Origin: Labrenzia sp. THAF82
GTDB taxonomy: Bacteria; Pseudomonadota; Alphaproteobacteria; Rhizobiales; Stappiaceae
Reading direction: 5' to 3'
Assembly: GCF_009363435.1 (NCBI RefSeq)
Contig: NZ_CP045354.1
Coordinates: forward strand, 4,616,501 to 4,680,500
Length of the DNA stretch: 64,000 nt
Shown: positions 1 through 8,941 of the stretch, piece by piece
Numbering within the stretch: position 1 is the first letter of the stretch
Layout of the letters: each line of letters starts with the position of its first letter
The notes under the pieces: generated by a model
Database searches by the model: none
What the model saw: the letters and a program-made list of their open reading frames with translations, nothing else
What the model was told of the DNA's origin: nothing
Program-made: the position numbers and the translations under genes

Positions 1-616
1 GGTTCGGAACCTCAACGTCGTCATAAAGGCCAGGTCGATGCAAAGGAGCCTCAAACGAAAACCTGTCAGGTGCCGTCTCGCGCGCAAGCCCGACGCAACC
101 GCGCCGAATGACCGGCCCGTCCTTGACGCGCGCCGCGCTCAAAAGCAACCGGTCTCCGCTATGCCGATCATGATAGAAAAACGGGTCCCGGAAGCTGACC
201 CAGTGCCGTCCCTCGTCAATCGAGCTTTCGTAATGGGGTGCTGGAATCTCGAGTGGATAAACACCCTGATTGCAGCGCTCCCATTGGTAGAGATCTCTCG
301 AGCGCGCCAACCCAACCCTCTGGACACGGCCAAATTCAGAACGGGCGAGGCCCGTATAGAACATGCGCCACTCTCCCGCTTTGTCGGGGTCCGGCGTGAC
401 ATGCATCGTCCAGAGCATGTCGTCGTCCCACTCTCCAGGTTCTCCTACAAAAAGCGCGTTCTTTACGCGGCGCCAGGTCATGCCGTCGGAGCTGACTGCG
501 TGGGCAATGAAATCGTGATTTGGAAGAACGAGATGAAAAAGATGGAATAACCCATCGTGATAAACGACATCGACGTCGCCGATGTCCGACCTCAAAAATC
601 CATGGGATGCGTACAT
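1..616 (-). CDS. Glycoside hydrolase, GH32/GH43-like five-bladed beta-propeller (partial, C-terminus outside window)
   Basis: The frame stays open from an ATG at 616 to the left edge, giving the first 205 residues; the rest lies outside the window. An in-frame TAG nine bases upstream of the ATG limits the start. Visible motifs are typical of the clan GH-J/GH-F propeller: an N-terminal [16 protein letters not shown] strand, [21 protein letters not shown], and [10 protein letters not shown], whose RDP triplet matches the conserved RDP motif of GH32 and related families. Such enzymes cleave fructosides, arabinosides or similar sugars. No signal peptide is visible, so it is probably cytoplasmic. 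The substrate cannot be inferred from half a protein; the nearby LacI regulator fits a sugar locus. The family call is firm at fold level only. Confidence 0.75.
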   Translation of the reverse strand, partial: MYASHGFLRSDIGDVDVVYHDGLFHLFHLVLPNHDFIAHAVSSDGMTWRRVKNALFVGEPGEWDDDMLWTMHVTPDPDKAGEWRMFYTGLARSEFGRVQRVGLARSRDLYQWERCNQGVYPLEIPAPHYESSIDEGRHWVSFRDPFFYHDRHSGDRLLLSAARVKDGPVIRRGCVGLARETAPDRFSFEAPLHRPGLYDDVEVPN

Positions 617-792
617 GTCCTAAGCCTGCCCCAGGTGCTTGGCGGGCTTCAAGTCCTTCGGCAATATTTTTTTGCAGCGCAACAATTCCAAAGGACCGAC
701 CATCGGACCGGGTGGCTCTCAAGCCGGTTTCTCAGAAGCTTTTTTCAAATGTCGATTGTGTCTGTTCAACGGCGAAGGACTTCACGCGTTAA

Positions 793-817
793 CCGCCCGC
801 AAACGCATCGCGGGCGG
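793..817 (-). terminator. Terminator-like hairpin downstream of the dioxygenase gene
   Basis: Perfect 8-bp inverted repeat CCGCCCGC / GCGGGCGG with a 9-nt loop, 55 bp after the stop of the dioxygenase gene and before the glycosidase gene. There is no T-tract on either strand, so it may be a Rho-dependent or processing stem rather than a classic intrinsic terminator. Confidence 0.4.
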
Positions 818-872
818 CATTAGAGCATCGCTTCATCTTTATGCATCGCAAGTCGTGAAGACATGCAGCGCC

Positions 873-2051
873 TTAAAAAAGGCGTCGAGAGCTTTGAGTC
901 TTGAGTGCGTCCACAAACTCTTCAACGCTCATCCGTTCGCTCAAGGCTCTTAACATGAGTTGCTTCTGGGTTTCAGGTGCAAGGCCGCCGACCGGGGGAT
1001 CGCTGTCCAGATTGGTGGGAAATGAATACCCTTCTGCGCAGGCGGAAATTGCTGCCTCAAGTTCTGCTTGCTCCAGATCGCCAGCTTTTACCCTTTCAAG
1101 CAGGACAGGATAGAGGACAGTACACATCGATTGCCTGTCGATGTTTTCCATGGCTCTTCCGAATGCAGACGATATCTGCAGCAGATTGGCCATGCGTTGG
1201 ATATAGCTGCTGATGTTTGCGCCCGCTGCATGAAAGAGAGCCGGATTGAAGAACAACGCATCACCCTTTTTCAAAGGTAGCTGAACATAGGCTTCTTCAA
1301 AGAACTGCTTGAACGGCTCTAGCCGGTAGGCCGCGTATCCCGGACGATAGAGTTGAGAAAACGGCAACAGCTTTGTCGGACCGCTTTCAACCGGCATATC
1401 CAAATGAGCAATGCCTCCTTGCAAGGTCATCACCGGTGATAGTTCGTGCACATGTGCCGGATACCGTGCGCAGATTTCTGCGGTCTGGAAACCCAGGTGA
1501 TAGTCCCGGTGTGCCTGCTGTGCAGCGCCCCCCGGTCGCACCACGTTGACTTGGGCCGTCATCTGATAGTTGGGTCCAAGCCAAGCCTCACAGACCGCGT
1601 CGATTGCCGTGTTGGCAAAATAGGTGGCGAACACTTCGGGCGAGGCCATGCACAGCTTCTGAAGACTGTTCCATATCCTGTCGTTTGCCCCGCTTGCGGC
1701 AAAATGATCTGCCCCTCCGCCGGTGGAATGCTTCTCCGCCTCGATAACCCGATTGAATATCTCGGTGGCTTGATCTATGGCCGTGACATCCGCATAGGCT
1801 CCATCAAGGACGAGCACACCAGCTCCGTCCATCAGCACCTTTGCCCATTCGGCCATAAGACGCTGACGTGAATGAGTTCCACGCAACACATCTTGCAAGT
1901 CCGCGACCCGATAAATCGGTATGTTTGATGCTACTCTTTCCGCGTGCGGCACAGCGGCCGGATCGAGCTGACGCCCGACAAGTTCCTTGAACTCTTTGAT
2001 GTCACAATCAACAGCATCGAAATAGCCGCTCACAGCCACTCTCTGGTCCAT
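873..2051 (-). CDS. Phytanoyl-CoA dioxygenase (PhyH) family Fe(II)/2-oxoglutarate oxygenase
   Basis: A 392-residue protein of the PhyH family, which uses Fe(II) and 2-oxoglutarate to hydroxylate small substrates. The iron-binding HxD is visible as HRDYHLGF near residue 190, and the distal histidine and 2-oxoglutarate-binding arginine probably lie in the segment FFNPALFHAAGANISSYIQR. The start is placed at 2051 because GGGAGGAAAAG lies directly upstream; an ATG eight codons earlier has no such site. It is divergent from a LacI regulator, which is the likely controller, and is followed by a glycosidase. The substrate is unknown; many bacterial PhyH proteins act on sugars, ectoine or natural products rather than phytanoyl-CoA. 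At 392 residues it is longer than the usual 270-310 of the family. Confidence 0.85.
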   Translation of the reverse strand: MDQRVAVSGYFDAVDCDIKEFKELVGRQLDPAAVPHAERVASNIPIYRVADLQDVLRGTHSRQRLMAEWAKVLMDGAGVLVLDGAYADVTAIDQATEIFNRVIEAEKHSTGGGADHFAASGANDRIWNSLQKLCMASPEVFATYFANTAIDAVCEAWLGPNYQMTAQVNVVRPGGAAQQAHRDYHLGFQTAEICARYPAHVHELSPVMTLQGGIAHLDMPVESGPTKLLPFSQLYRPGYAAYRLEPFKQFFEEAYVQLPLKKGDALFFNPALFHAAGANISSYIQRMANLLQISSAFGRAMENIDRQSMCTVLYPVLLERVKAGDLEQAELEAAISACAEGYSFPTNLDSDPPVGGLAPETQKQLMLRALSERMSVEEFVDALKTQSSRRLF

Positions 2052-2145
2052 CTTTTCCTCCCGGGCATCCGTCAATCTGCCAGAACCAGAAGATTATCAG
2101 AAATCGATCTTGCGTCGCCGACATGATCCATCAAGAATCCATCAA

Positions 2146-3171
2146 ATGACACATCGGTTTCCCATCAAGGAGATCGCACTGCAGGCCGGCCTGAGCACGG
2201 CGACCGTAGATCGCGTTCTCAACAGACGACCCAATGTCAGCCCTCAGACCCATCGCCGGGTTCATGACGCAATCGAAGAACTTGGCCGGCAGGAAGGCCA
2301 GCTGGCGGCGAAGGGTCGTCGTCTTTTCATCGACGTGGTCATGGAAGCACCTGCCCGTTTCAGCAGGGAAGTTCAGCTGGCCAGTGAAGACGTCCAGAAA
2401 CAGCTGGCTCCAGCGGCGCTCAGAACGCGATTTTCAATCGCTGAGACGATGACCTCTGCCACATGCGCGGCAACGCTGGACAGGATCCGCAAACGTGGAA
2501 GTCATGGCGTTTGCCTGAAAGCCAGAGACACTCCTGAATTGCGCAGCGCCATCTCTCGCCTGACAGACAAGCGCATTCCGGTCGTCACGATGTTTACCGA
2601 CATCACCGGTTCTCAGAAATTGGCATATGCTGGGTTGAGCAATCAGAATGCGGGAAAGACCGCCGCCTATCTCATGCTGAAACAGCTTGGCCCAGCGGAC
2701 CGGGTTGTTCTGACAATTCTCAGCCAGCTTGCATTTCAGGGCGAAGAGGAACGATACGACGGGTTCCGGTCAGAACTGGGTCGGTCGCGGCCTGATATTG
2801 AGGTCATTGACGCCAGCGGTGGCGGCGGACTGAACACTGCAACAGAGCGTGCGGTTGCTGCGAAAATCCGGTCCATACCCGAAATTGCCGGCGTCTATTC
2901 CATGGGCGGTGGCAACCAAGCTGTCTTGAAAGTCCTGGAAAGCGCCGGAAAGACGCCGTCGGTTTTCGTCGCCCATGACCTTGATGAAGACAATCTTGAA
3001 CTGCTTCGTCAGGAGAAGTTGACTTTCGTCCTGCATCACGACCTTCGCTCCGATTTGAGAACGGCCTTTCGACACATAATGGCATTTCATGGTCTCGGCG
3101 CGGCGCCAACCACATCTCTCAGCGACATTCAAATCGTTACGCCGGTCAATATTCCAATGGCTTTCAAATAA
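2146..3171 (+). CDS. LacI-family transcriptional regulator
   Basis: A 341-residue DNA-binding repressor. Residues 5-60 form the LacI helix-turn-helix (FPIKEIALQAGLSTATVDRV followed by LNRRPNVS), and the rest is a periplasmic-binding-protein-like ligand domain containing GVYSMGGGNQAVLKVL. I start at the ATG at 2146, which puts the HTH at the normal distance from the N-terminus; a TTG at 2110 would add 12 residues. No strong ribosome site precedes either. The gene is divergent from the PhyH dioxygenase across about 95 bp, so it probably regulates that gene in response to a sugar-like ligand. The ligand cannot be named from sequence. Confidence 0.88.
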   Translation: MTHRFPIKEIALQAGLSTATVDRVLNRRPNVSPQTHRRVHDAIEELGRQEGQLAAKGRRLFIDVVMEAPARFSREVQLASEDVQKQLAPAALRTRFSIAETMTSATCAATLDRIRKRGSHGVCLKARDTPELRSAISRLTDKRIPVVTMFTDITGSQKLAYAGLSNQNAGKTAAYLMLKQLGPADRVVLTILSQLAFQGEEERYDGFRSELGRSRPDIEVIDASGGGGLNTATERAVAAKIRSIPEIAGVYSMGGGNQAVLKVLESAGKTPSVFVAHDLDEDNLELLRQEKLTFVLHHDLRSDLRTAFRHIMAFHGLGAAPTTSLSDIQIVTPVNIPMAFK

Positions 3172-3271
3172 GTTGAGGCTTTGTGGGTCCTGGAATCCAA
3201 CACAATTCGGATGACTGAAATCCACCACCTGTCTGGGGTCTCACCCAGACGGGCATAGTCTGCCCACGCAA

Positions 3272-3964
3272 TTATCGTCCCGGGTCCTTGCTCTCCATTG
3301 AGCGATAGAAGTCCTTCAAGGTCTTGCCAGGCTCCGCCTTGAACTTCTCGCCGGTTTCCCGCAGTTCGGATATGCGGTCGAGACGAAACATGCGGAAGTC
3401 GTGACGAAGTTCACACCAGGCAACAAGTGTCCAGACCTTGCCCCAGAACCACAGACCAAGAGGACGGATCACCCGGTCAGAGGCATCGCCTTTTCCATCG
3501 CGATACGCGATTGAAAGACGCTTGCGCGTGTCCGCTGCATTTTCAAGAAAATCGATGTGTGACCTAACCTGAGGTGTCATCTCCGGCGCAAATGCGTGGA
3601 TTTGCACCTCATTTTGCCTTACCCGCAGCTTGTCAGGCATGACGGCATCGATCTTGATCATGGCCTCTTCGGCTGCACGGGCCATGGCTGCACCTCCCCA
3701 GGCGCGGATCAACCGTGCACCGGCAAGCAACGCGACAATTTCATCTCGTGTGAACATGAGAGGTGGCAACTCGTAGCCATCTCGCATGATGTAACCGACA
3801 CCCGCAGCTCCCTCGATGGGGACACCGGAGGCCTGCAAGTCGGCGACATCGCGATAGATGGTGCGTTCCGATACTTCCAGCCATTCAGACAACTGTCGTG
3901 CCCGGACAAGCCGGCCGCCACGCAGATATTGAACGATCTGAAAAAGGCGGTCGGCGCGTCTCAT
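3272..3964 (-). CDS. WYL-domain (YafY-type) transcriptional regulator
   Basis: A 230-residue regulator. Residues 1-60 are an HTH_11-type winged helix (RRADRLFQIVQYLRGG, ERTIYRDVADLQASGVPIEG), followed by a WYL-like domain (RLSIAYRDGKGDASDRVIRP, WTLVAWCELRHDFRMFRLDR). WYL domains are ligand- or nucleic-acid-sensing modules in bacterial regulators. AAGGG precedes the ATG. The gene starts 12 bp after the stop of a VOC-family gene, so the two form an operon with the regulator second, an arrangement common for YafY-type regulators next to glyoxalase-like proteins. Confidence 0.88.
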   Translation of the reverse strand: MRRADRLFQIVQYLRGGRLVRARQLSEWLEVSERTIYRDVADLQASGVPIEGAAGVGYIMRDGYELPPLMFTRDEIVALLAGARLIRAWGGAAMARAAEEAMIKIDAVMPDKLRVRQNEVQIHAFAPEMTPQVRSHIDFLENAADTRKRLSIAYRDGKGDASDRVIRPLGLWFWGKVWTLVAWCELRHDFRMFRLDRISELRETGEKFKAEPGKTLKDFYRSMESKDPGR

Positions 3965-3976
3965 GCTGCAAGACCC

Positions 3977-4351
3977 TTAAGCAGCGAAAAGCCCGATGGA
4001 ATTGCCATCCGGGTCGATGCAATAGGCAAACCGGCCTGCCGGAATTGCAATCGGGTCGGAGACGACTTCACCGCCAGCCTTTGCAAAACGTTCCATGGTT
4101 TCCTCAAGCGTGTCCGGACACGCGATATGCACCGTGGGTCCAGACCCGTCACCTGCCGGTTTACCGGGATAAAGATGTCCTGCAATTCCGTCCTGCTTGT
4201 TGGTCGTGAACATCGCGATATGGTTCGGTCCCATATCTGTAACAAGTTTGAGTTCGGTTTTGAAAACGTCATTGTAAAAACTGATTGCCTTGTCCAGATC
4301 AGTTACCGGGATCTCCATCCAAACAGTGAAGTTGTCAGGAACAAATGTCAT
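3977..4351 (-). CDS. VOC-family (glyoxalase/bleomycin-resistance-like) protein
   Basis: A 124-residue single-module vicinal-oxygen-chelate protein. The family pattern is visible: TVWMEIPVTDLDKAISFYND at the start, PNHIAMFTT, and the closing AYCIDPDGNSIGLFAA. The start at 4351 is supported by AAGGAG seven bases upstream; the open frame extends 14 codons further but without a ribosome site. VOC proteins bind a divalent metal and catalyse isomerisation, ring cleavage or drug sequestration; the substrate is not predictable here. It is the first gene of a two-gene unit with the WYL regulator. Confidence 0.85.
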   Translation of the reverse strand: MTFVPDNFTVWMEIPVTDLDKAISFYNDVFKTELKLVTDMGPNHIAMFTTNKQDGIAGHLYPGKPAGDGSGPTVHIACPDTLEETMERFAKAGGEVVSDPIAIPAGRFAYCIDPDGNSIGLFAA

Positions 4352-4637
4352 TGAAAGTCTCCTTGGCTGCAGTGATGTGAGGCACTCTAGCAAAGGGCTC
4401 CTGACAGCCTTCTGTCAGGAGAAACCATCAGAGCTTTCGTTGGCAAGGTTTTGGTTTCTGGCCCTAAAACGACCTTCAGCTCAATTTGTTTCATCCGGTT
4501 TGTGACAATTTGCCAGCACAATGACATTGCGTGTAATGAAACTGAGATATAACTTTAACGCGAATGTCAATCTTCCGTCACTGTGTGCTTGCAGAGTGTT
4601 TTGGCTGATCACCAGCCCATTCCCTGCGGAGGCTCTC

Positions 4638-6581
4638 ATGAGAAAACTGACCCAGGTCCTGCTATTGGCGGGCACCAGTGCCATGGCATTCAGCGCGATT
4701 GCCAAGGATGCCGGTTATATTGGTGAAATTGATGTCGTTCACGGCGACAGTTCTGCCGACACAGCAACCGGAAAGGTGTTTTTGGACACCAACCGCAACT
4801 CCAGACTGGACGCCGGTGAGGCTGGCCTGGCCGGGGTCCTTGTCTCAAACGGGCGTGAAGTTGTGGCAACCGGTGAAGACGGTTCCTACACATTGCCGGC
4901 TTACGACGACATGAACCTCTTCATCACGAAACCGGCAGGCTACATGACGCCAGTTAGTGACGACATGATCCCGCAGTTCAGTTATGTGCACAAAGTTGCC
5001 GGTTCCGCCAATCTGCGCTTTGGCGGCATCGAGCCAACAGGGCCCCTGCCCCAATCGGTAAATTTCCCGCTTGTGGAAGATCCGGTCGGCGATGAATTCC
5101 AATGTCTGGTGTTCGGGGACACACAGCCATATTCCAACCAGGAAGTTTCCTATGTCCGCCAGACGGTGGGCAAGCTTTTGACCAACCGTGACAACAGTGC
5201 CACCCAGTGTCTGCTGTTTCAGGGTGATGTCATGGGCGATGACCTGTCGCTCTATCCACGCTTCAAACAGATTGTCGCCAAGGGTGGCGTACCGCAATAC
5301 TACGTTGCAGGAAACCATGACCTCGACTTCGATGCCAAATCCGATGCCGACAGCTTTGACACTTTTCGCCGCGAATTCGGCCCGGAGTATTATTCCTTCG
5401 ACATCGGTCAGGTGCACTTTGTCGTTCTCGATGACGTGCGGTACCCATGCAATGGTGTAGACACCCACGCATTTTGTGATTTGTCGGCCAAACCCTCTTA
5501 CAACGGCGTCATCTCCGAGCGCCAACTGGAATGGCTGAAAAACGATCTTGCCAATGTGCCGGAAAACAAGTTGATCGTTGTGAGCGCTCACATACCATTC
5601 GTGACCTACACGGATGCAACCGCCCAGAAACACCAGGTCGACAATCTCGACAAGCTCTACGACTTGATAGGCGACAGACCCGCGCTCGGGCTTTCAGGCC
5701 ATACACACACAACGGAACAGATCCTGCCGGGCGAATTTTACAAGGGCTGGGAAGAGGCTACGGGAACAGGGCCTGCCAAATTTCATCAGATCATCACTGG
5801 TGCAGTCTCCGGCTCCTGGTGGGCAGGTGACCTGAACAACAGCGGCGTTCCTCATGCGACACAGCGTCTTGGCTCCCCACGTGGCTACTATGTTCTGGAT
5901 TTCGCGGGTTCTGACTATGTCGACACGTTTTTGACCTTCGAAGGCGACGAAAACGATCAACTTCACGTCTCTTTCAACACGCCCCGCTTTCGCGATTGGG
6001 CGGAGCAACTGGTCAGCTACACGACCCAAAACGACATCCCGAACGACATCACACCTCCGGTCACCGTCAACGACCTGGGAGACATGGACATGTTGACAAG
6101 GGCGGACCTCTCCGGAACGACTTATGTCGCCATCAACGTCTGGAACGGTTCGAAGGAAAGCCGGGTATCCTTCTCCATAAATGGTGGCGATCCGATTGAG
6201 GCCGAGCGCACGCAAAAAGGCGAAGGCGAGGAAGCCTTCGACGGTCCGACCTATTCCGACCCACTTGCGATGGCGAAGCAGTCCACAAACGGGCGTCAGG
6301 CCGTACGCAGTACAACCGGAGGCGACGCAACCGCCGGCTACCGCACCTGGCAGGGCCTTCAATGGACCGGTGTCGCTGGCCCGTTTCAGGATTGGATGCT
6401 GACTACAAAATCAAGCCATCTCTGGCGTGCCGAGCTCCCCGGAGATCTGCCGGCTGGCGTCCATACGCTCGAAGTCCGCACAACAGACCGCTATGGGCGC
6501 ATGTATAAACAAACCAAAACCTTCGAGGTGGTGGACGAATTGCCGCAAATGACATGGCAAGAGAAATTCTGGAATGAATAA
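4638..6581 (+). CDS. Secreted calcineurin-like metallophosphoesterase with N-terminal SdrD/B-like domain
   Basis: A 647-residue exported phosphoesterase. Residues 1-23 are a signal peptide (MRKLTQVLLLAGTSAMAFSA). Residues 45-120 resemble an SdrD B-like/carboxypeptidase-regulatory fold (GKVFLDTNRNSRLDAGEAGL). The calcineurin-like domain follows with GDTQ, QGDVMGDD, AGNHDLDFD, VSAHIPFV and SGHTHTTEQ, which are the metal-binding Asp/Asn/His motifs. A C-terminal domain of about 150 residues contains further beta-rich sequence. The start at 4638 has GCGGAGG upstream; a longer frame from 4521 would bury the signal peptide. It is probably a periplasmic or secreted phosphodiesterase; the substrate is unknown. 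Confidence 0.88.
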   Translation: MRKLTQVLLLAGTSAMAFSAIAKDAGYIGEIDVVHGDSSADTATGKVFLDTNRNSRLDAGEAGLAGVLVSNGREVVATGEDGSYTLPAYDDMNLFITKPAGYMTPVSDDMIPQFSYVHKVAGSANLRFGGIEPTGPLPQSVNFPLVEDPVGDEFQCLVFGDTQPYSNQEVSYVRQTVGKLLTNRDNSATQCLLFQGDVMGDDLSLYPRFKQIVAKGGVPQYYVAGNHDLDFDAKSDADSFDTFRREFGPEYYSFDIGQVHFVVLDDVRYPCNGVDTHAFCDLSAKPSYNGVISERQLEWLKNDLANVPENKLIVVSAHIPFVTYTDATAQKHQVDNLDKLYDLIGDRPALGLSGHTHTTEQILPGEFYKGWEEATGTGPAKFHQIITGAVSGSWWAGDLNNSGVPHATQRLGSPRGYYVLDFAGSDYVDTFLTFEGDENDQLHVSFNTPRFRDWAEQLVSYTTQNDIPNDITPPVTVNDLGDMDMLTRADLSGTTYVAINVWNGSKESRVSFSINGGDPIEAERTQKGEGEEAFDGPTYSDPLAMAKQSTNGRQAVRSTTGGDATAGYRTWQGLQWTGVAGPFQDWMLTTKSSHLWRAELPGDLPAGVHTLEVRTTDRYGRMYKQTKTFEVVDELPQMTWQEKFWNE

Positions 6582-6612
6582 CCTGTAAGAACCGGTAAAC
6601 TGCAATAAAGAT

Positions 6613-6643
6613 AGCCCGGCTGCTTTTTCGAAGCAGCCGGGCT
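6613..6643 (+). terminator. Strong 13-bp stem-loop between phosphoesterase and HupE-like genes
   Basis: AGCCCGGCTGCTT and AAGCAGCCGGGCT form a perfect 13-bp stem with a 5-nt loop, 31 bp after the phosphoesterase stop and 20 bp before the next start. No run of T follows (CCATTCGACGG), so it may be a transcript-stabilising or Rho-assisted element that separates expression of the two genes. Confidence 0.6.
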
Positions 6644-6663
6644 CCATTCGACGGAATGACCCG

Positions 6664-7932
6664 ATGCCTCAAAGCCGCAAGTGCACCAGTGCACTTAACT
6701 TTGCATTCTTCAGCCTGTTTTATGTCCTTGCAATGCTGCTGACGCAGCCCGCAGGCGCACATTTTTCTGACGGAACAAAGGTCCGCACAATTCTGGTTGC
6801 CGAGGAGAACGGTATTCTGGTCGCCTATGTCAGGGCGCCTGCGCCACTTGTCTTTTCGGATCTGGTCGGCAAAGCGCAGGTTGACCAAACGCCTCTGGAA
6901 TCGCCCTTCTTGCGCCTTGAGACAACCGGAACCAGCAATCGCTACAGACTGAACATGGGTGCAATCGCTGAAGACCGGAGCTCGTTCGAAACACGTTTGA
7001 CCGAAGCACTGGTCTTTTCTCAAGCGGGTCTCGACCTTTCCGCAAAGATCGCTGGCTTCACAGTGCACATGCAGCGTCCTCAATCAGAGTTCGGTTCGCT
7101 GTCGGCGGCCAAGACAGCAGTCGCAGAGCCTCCCCCTCGCCTTGATCCGCTTTTCGGACAGGCCGTGGTTGATTACGTGGTGCAATTGGACAGCCAGGAC
7201 CCTTTGGGGATCCTCAGCGTGCGTGCAGGCTATGGACCGCTTATTCCGGGACCGGGTGTTGCAATAGACAATCATCTCATCGACGCGCGCGTGAACCCAC
7301 CGGTCTCTCTGACCGCACCTGGGCAGCTCGAGCAACCGGCAGTGATCGACGGATCGCGTCTTTCAACCTTTGGCCATTTCGTTTTTCAAGGTGCCCTGCA
7401 CATTGTGGAAGGTCTGGACCATGTGCTTCTGGTCATTGCCATGGCCCTTGGCGTCGGTGCCACACGCAAACTGATTTATTTGGTGACTGCTTTCACCCTC
7501 GGGCATTCTGTTACGCTGATTGCTACGTTTCTGGGTGCAACACCGACCTGGCCATGGTTCGTTCCAGCTGTTGAAGCTGCTATTGCTGCTTCGGTGCTCT
7601 ATGCCGCCGTAGCGGCGATGATCCATAGATCCGGCTCGGTTCTGGTCTTTACAGGTATCGGATTGTTGCACGGACTCGGATTTTCCTTTGTGCTCGGTGA
7701 CATTCTCGGCCGCGACGCGCCGGACCTCGTCCCGGCTCTCCTTGCTTTCAATATCGGTATTGAACTTGGTCAGCTCGCGATTCTTGCCGCCACGTGGAGC
7801 ATTGTCTTCTTCATGAAACAACTCGCCGAGCCGGCACTCAAGCCCGTCAGATTGGGAGCACTGACCGGGATCGCGCTACTGTCTTCCTGGTGGATCGCGG
7901 AACGGCTCAACGGCCTGGTGTATTCAATCTGA
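6664..7932 (+). CDS. HupE/UreJ_2-family membrane protein
   Basis: A 422-residue inner-membrane protein. A signal-like segment occupies residues 12-34 (FFSLFYVLAMLLTQPAGAHF), followed by an extracytoplasmic region of about 190 residues. The C-terminal half is the HupE/UreJ_2 domain with about six membrane helices and conserved histidines (GALHIVEGLDHVLLVIAMAL, TAFTLGHSVTL, GLLHGLGFSFVLGD, FNIGIELGQLAILA). HupE/UreJ relatives are linked to nickel or cobalt uptake, but no hydrogenase or urease gene is nearby, so metal transport is only a family-level guess. The gene lies 82 bp after the phosphoesterase with a strong stem-loop between. Confidence 0.85.
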   Translation: MPQSRKCTSALNFAFFSLFYVLAMLLTQPAGAHFSDGTKVRTILVAEENGILVAYVRAPAPLVFSDLVGKAQVDQTPLESPFLRLETTGTSNRYRLNMGAIAEDRSSFETRLTEALVFSQAGLDLSAKIAGFTVHMQRPQSEFGSLSAAKTAVAEPPPRLDPLFGQAVVDYVVQLDSQDPLGILSVRAGYGPLIPGPGVAIDNHLIDARVNPPVSLTAPGQLEQPAVIDGSRLSTFGHFVFQGALHIVEGLDHVLLVIAMALGVGATRKLIYLVTAFTLGHSVTLIATFLGATPTWPWFVPAVEAAIAASVLYAAVAAMIHRSGSVLVFTGIGLLHGLGFSFVLGDILGRDAPDLVPALLAFNIGIELGQLAILAATWSIVFFMKQLAEPALKPVRLGALTGIALLSSWWIAERLNGLVYSI

Positions 7933-8046
7933 GACAATTGAGTTCCGCGGAGGACGGCAGGTTACGGCACCTGTGGTCAGTTGCTCGAAGCTGTCATTAC
8001 GCGGTTCTACAGGCGGGTCGCCGAGATTGAAGTGCGCGCATTGCGC

Positions 8047-8838
8047 TCAGTTGCATGCATAGCAGGGCGTGCGGCGTGCAATCCATGCGTCCAGTCCTTC
8101 AATGATATCCTGCGTTGCACACATCCTGGCAAATTGTTCCTGCTCGACGGTCAACCCTTCTCCGATGGTCATGTTCAAGCCCCGTGTGACGGCAGTAATG
8201 ATGCGCGCTGCCGCCAAAGGCGAATGCCTCAGGATCCGCTCTGCCAATTCGAATGCTGCCGGCAACAGGTCTTTGTGCGGAACGACCTTGTTGACAAGAC
8301 CCAGCTCATGAGCACGGTCTGGTCCGAACGTGTCGCCGGTCAGCAGAAGTTCCAATGCACGCTTGCGTCCGGCCAGGCGAGGCAGACGCTGGGTGCCACC
8401 AAATGTCGGTGGAATTCCAATGTTGATCTCAGGTTTGGCAAAAACTGCCCTGTCGGAGGACACAGCGAGATGAACCGCCTCGGTTATCTCACAGCCGCCG
8501 CCAAATGCGATGCCATTCACTGCAGCAATCACCGGTTTGGGGTATGCCTCAAGTCTCGCTGTCATGCGTTGTCCACGGCGGCAAAACTCTCTTACAGCCT
8601 CGTCTGTTCCACGTTTGATGCTCTTTGTGAATTCATGAATGTCGCCACCTGCGGAGAAGGCCCTCTCGCCTGCGCCGGTCAATACGATGGCATGGGCTGT
8701 TTCATCTTGCTCTAACTGATCAAGGAGCGAGAGGAGCCGGTCGTTCGTTTCGTAGTTGAGTGCATTGAGTTTTTCGGGTCGGTTCAATGTCAGCAAGGCG
8801 ATTTTGCCACGCATTTCGAGGATCACTGTGTTGTCCAA
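8047..8838 (-). CDS. Enoyl-CoA hydratase/isomerase family protein
   Basis: A 263-residue crotonase-fold enzyme. The oxyanion-hole motif HAIVLTGAGERAFSAGGDI is near residue 55, and both catalytic glutamates expected of true hydratases are present, in GIAFGGGCEITEA and FAKPEINIGIPP. It should hydrate 2-enoyl-CoA in fatty-acid or related beta-oxidation. The start is a TTG at 8838 with AGGAGA eight bases upstream; no ATG is better placed. It is divergent from a TetR regulator with a near-perfect palindrome in between, so TetR control by an acyl-CoA is likely. The C-terminal end carries two cysteines (TPCYACN). Confidence 0.88.
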   Translation of the reverse strand: MDNTVILEMRGKIALLTLNRPEKLNALNYETNDRLLSLLDQLEQDETAHAIVLTGAGERAFSAGGDIHEFTKSIKRGTDEAVREFCRRGQRMTARLEAYPKPVIAAVNGIAFGGGCEITEAVHLAVSSDRAVFAKPEINIGIPPTFGGTQRLPRLAGRKRALELLLTGDTFGPDRAHELGLVNKVVPHKDLLPAAFELAERILRHSPLAAARIITAVTRGLNMTIGEGLTVEQEQFARMCATQDIIEGLDAWIARRTPCYACN

Positions 8839-8893
8839 GGCGTTTCTCCTGTTCGATTGACAGGAACGCTAGCGGGAGAGAGAATATCGGTAA

Positions 8894-8907
8894 ACTCACT
8901 AGTCAGT
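8894..8907. promoter_or_regulatory. Probable TetR operator palindrome
   Basis: ACTCACTAGTCAGT is a 14-bp palindrome with only one imperfect pair, centred between the divergent enoyl-CoA hydratase and TetR genes. A further related half-site, ACTAACTGA, lies 23 bp to its right, closer to the TetR start. Both promoters would be covered, giving co-repression and autoregulation. Confidence 0.6.
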
Positions 8908-8941
8908 ATACTTTTTATAACTAACTGAAAATAATGTAAAA

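Noticed and set aside
5694-6362. Minus-strand frame of 222 codons inside the phosphoesterase gene
   Set aside because: Antisense to a well-supported coding region with clear motifs.
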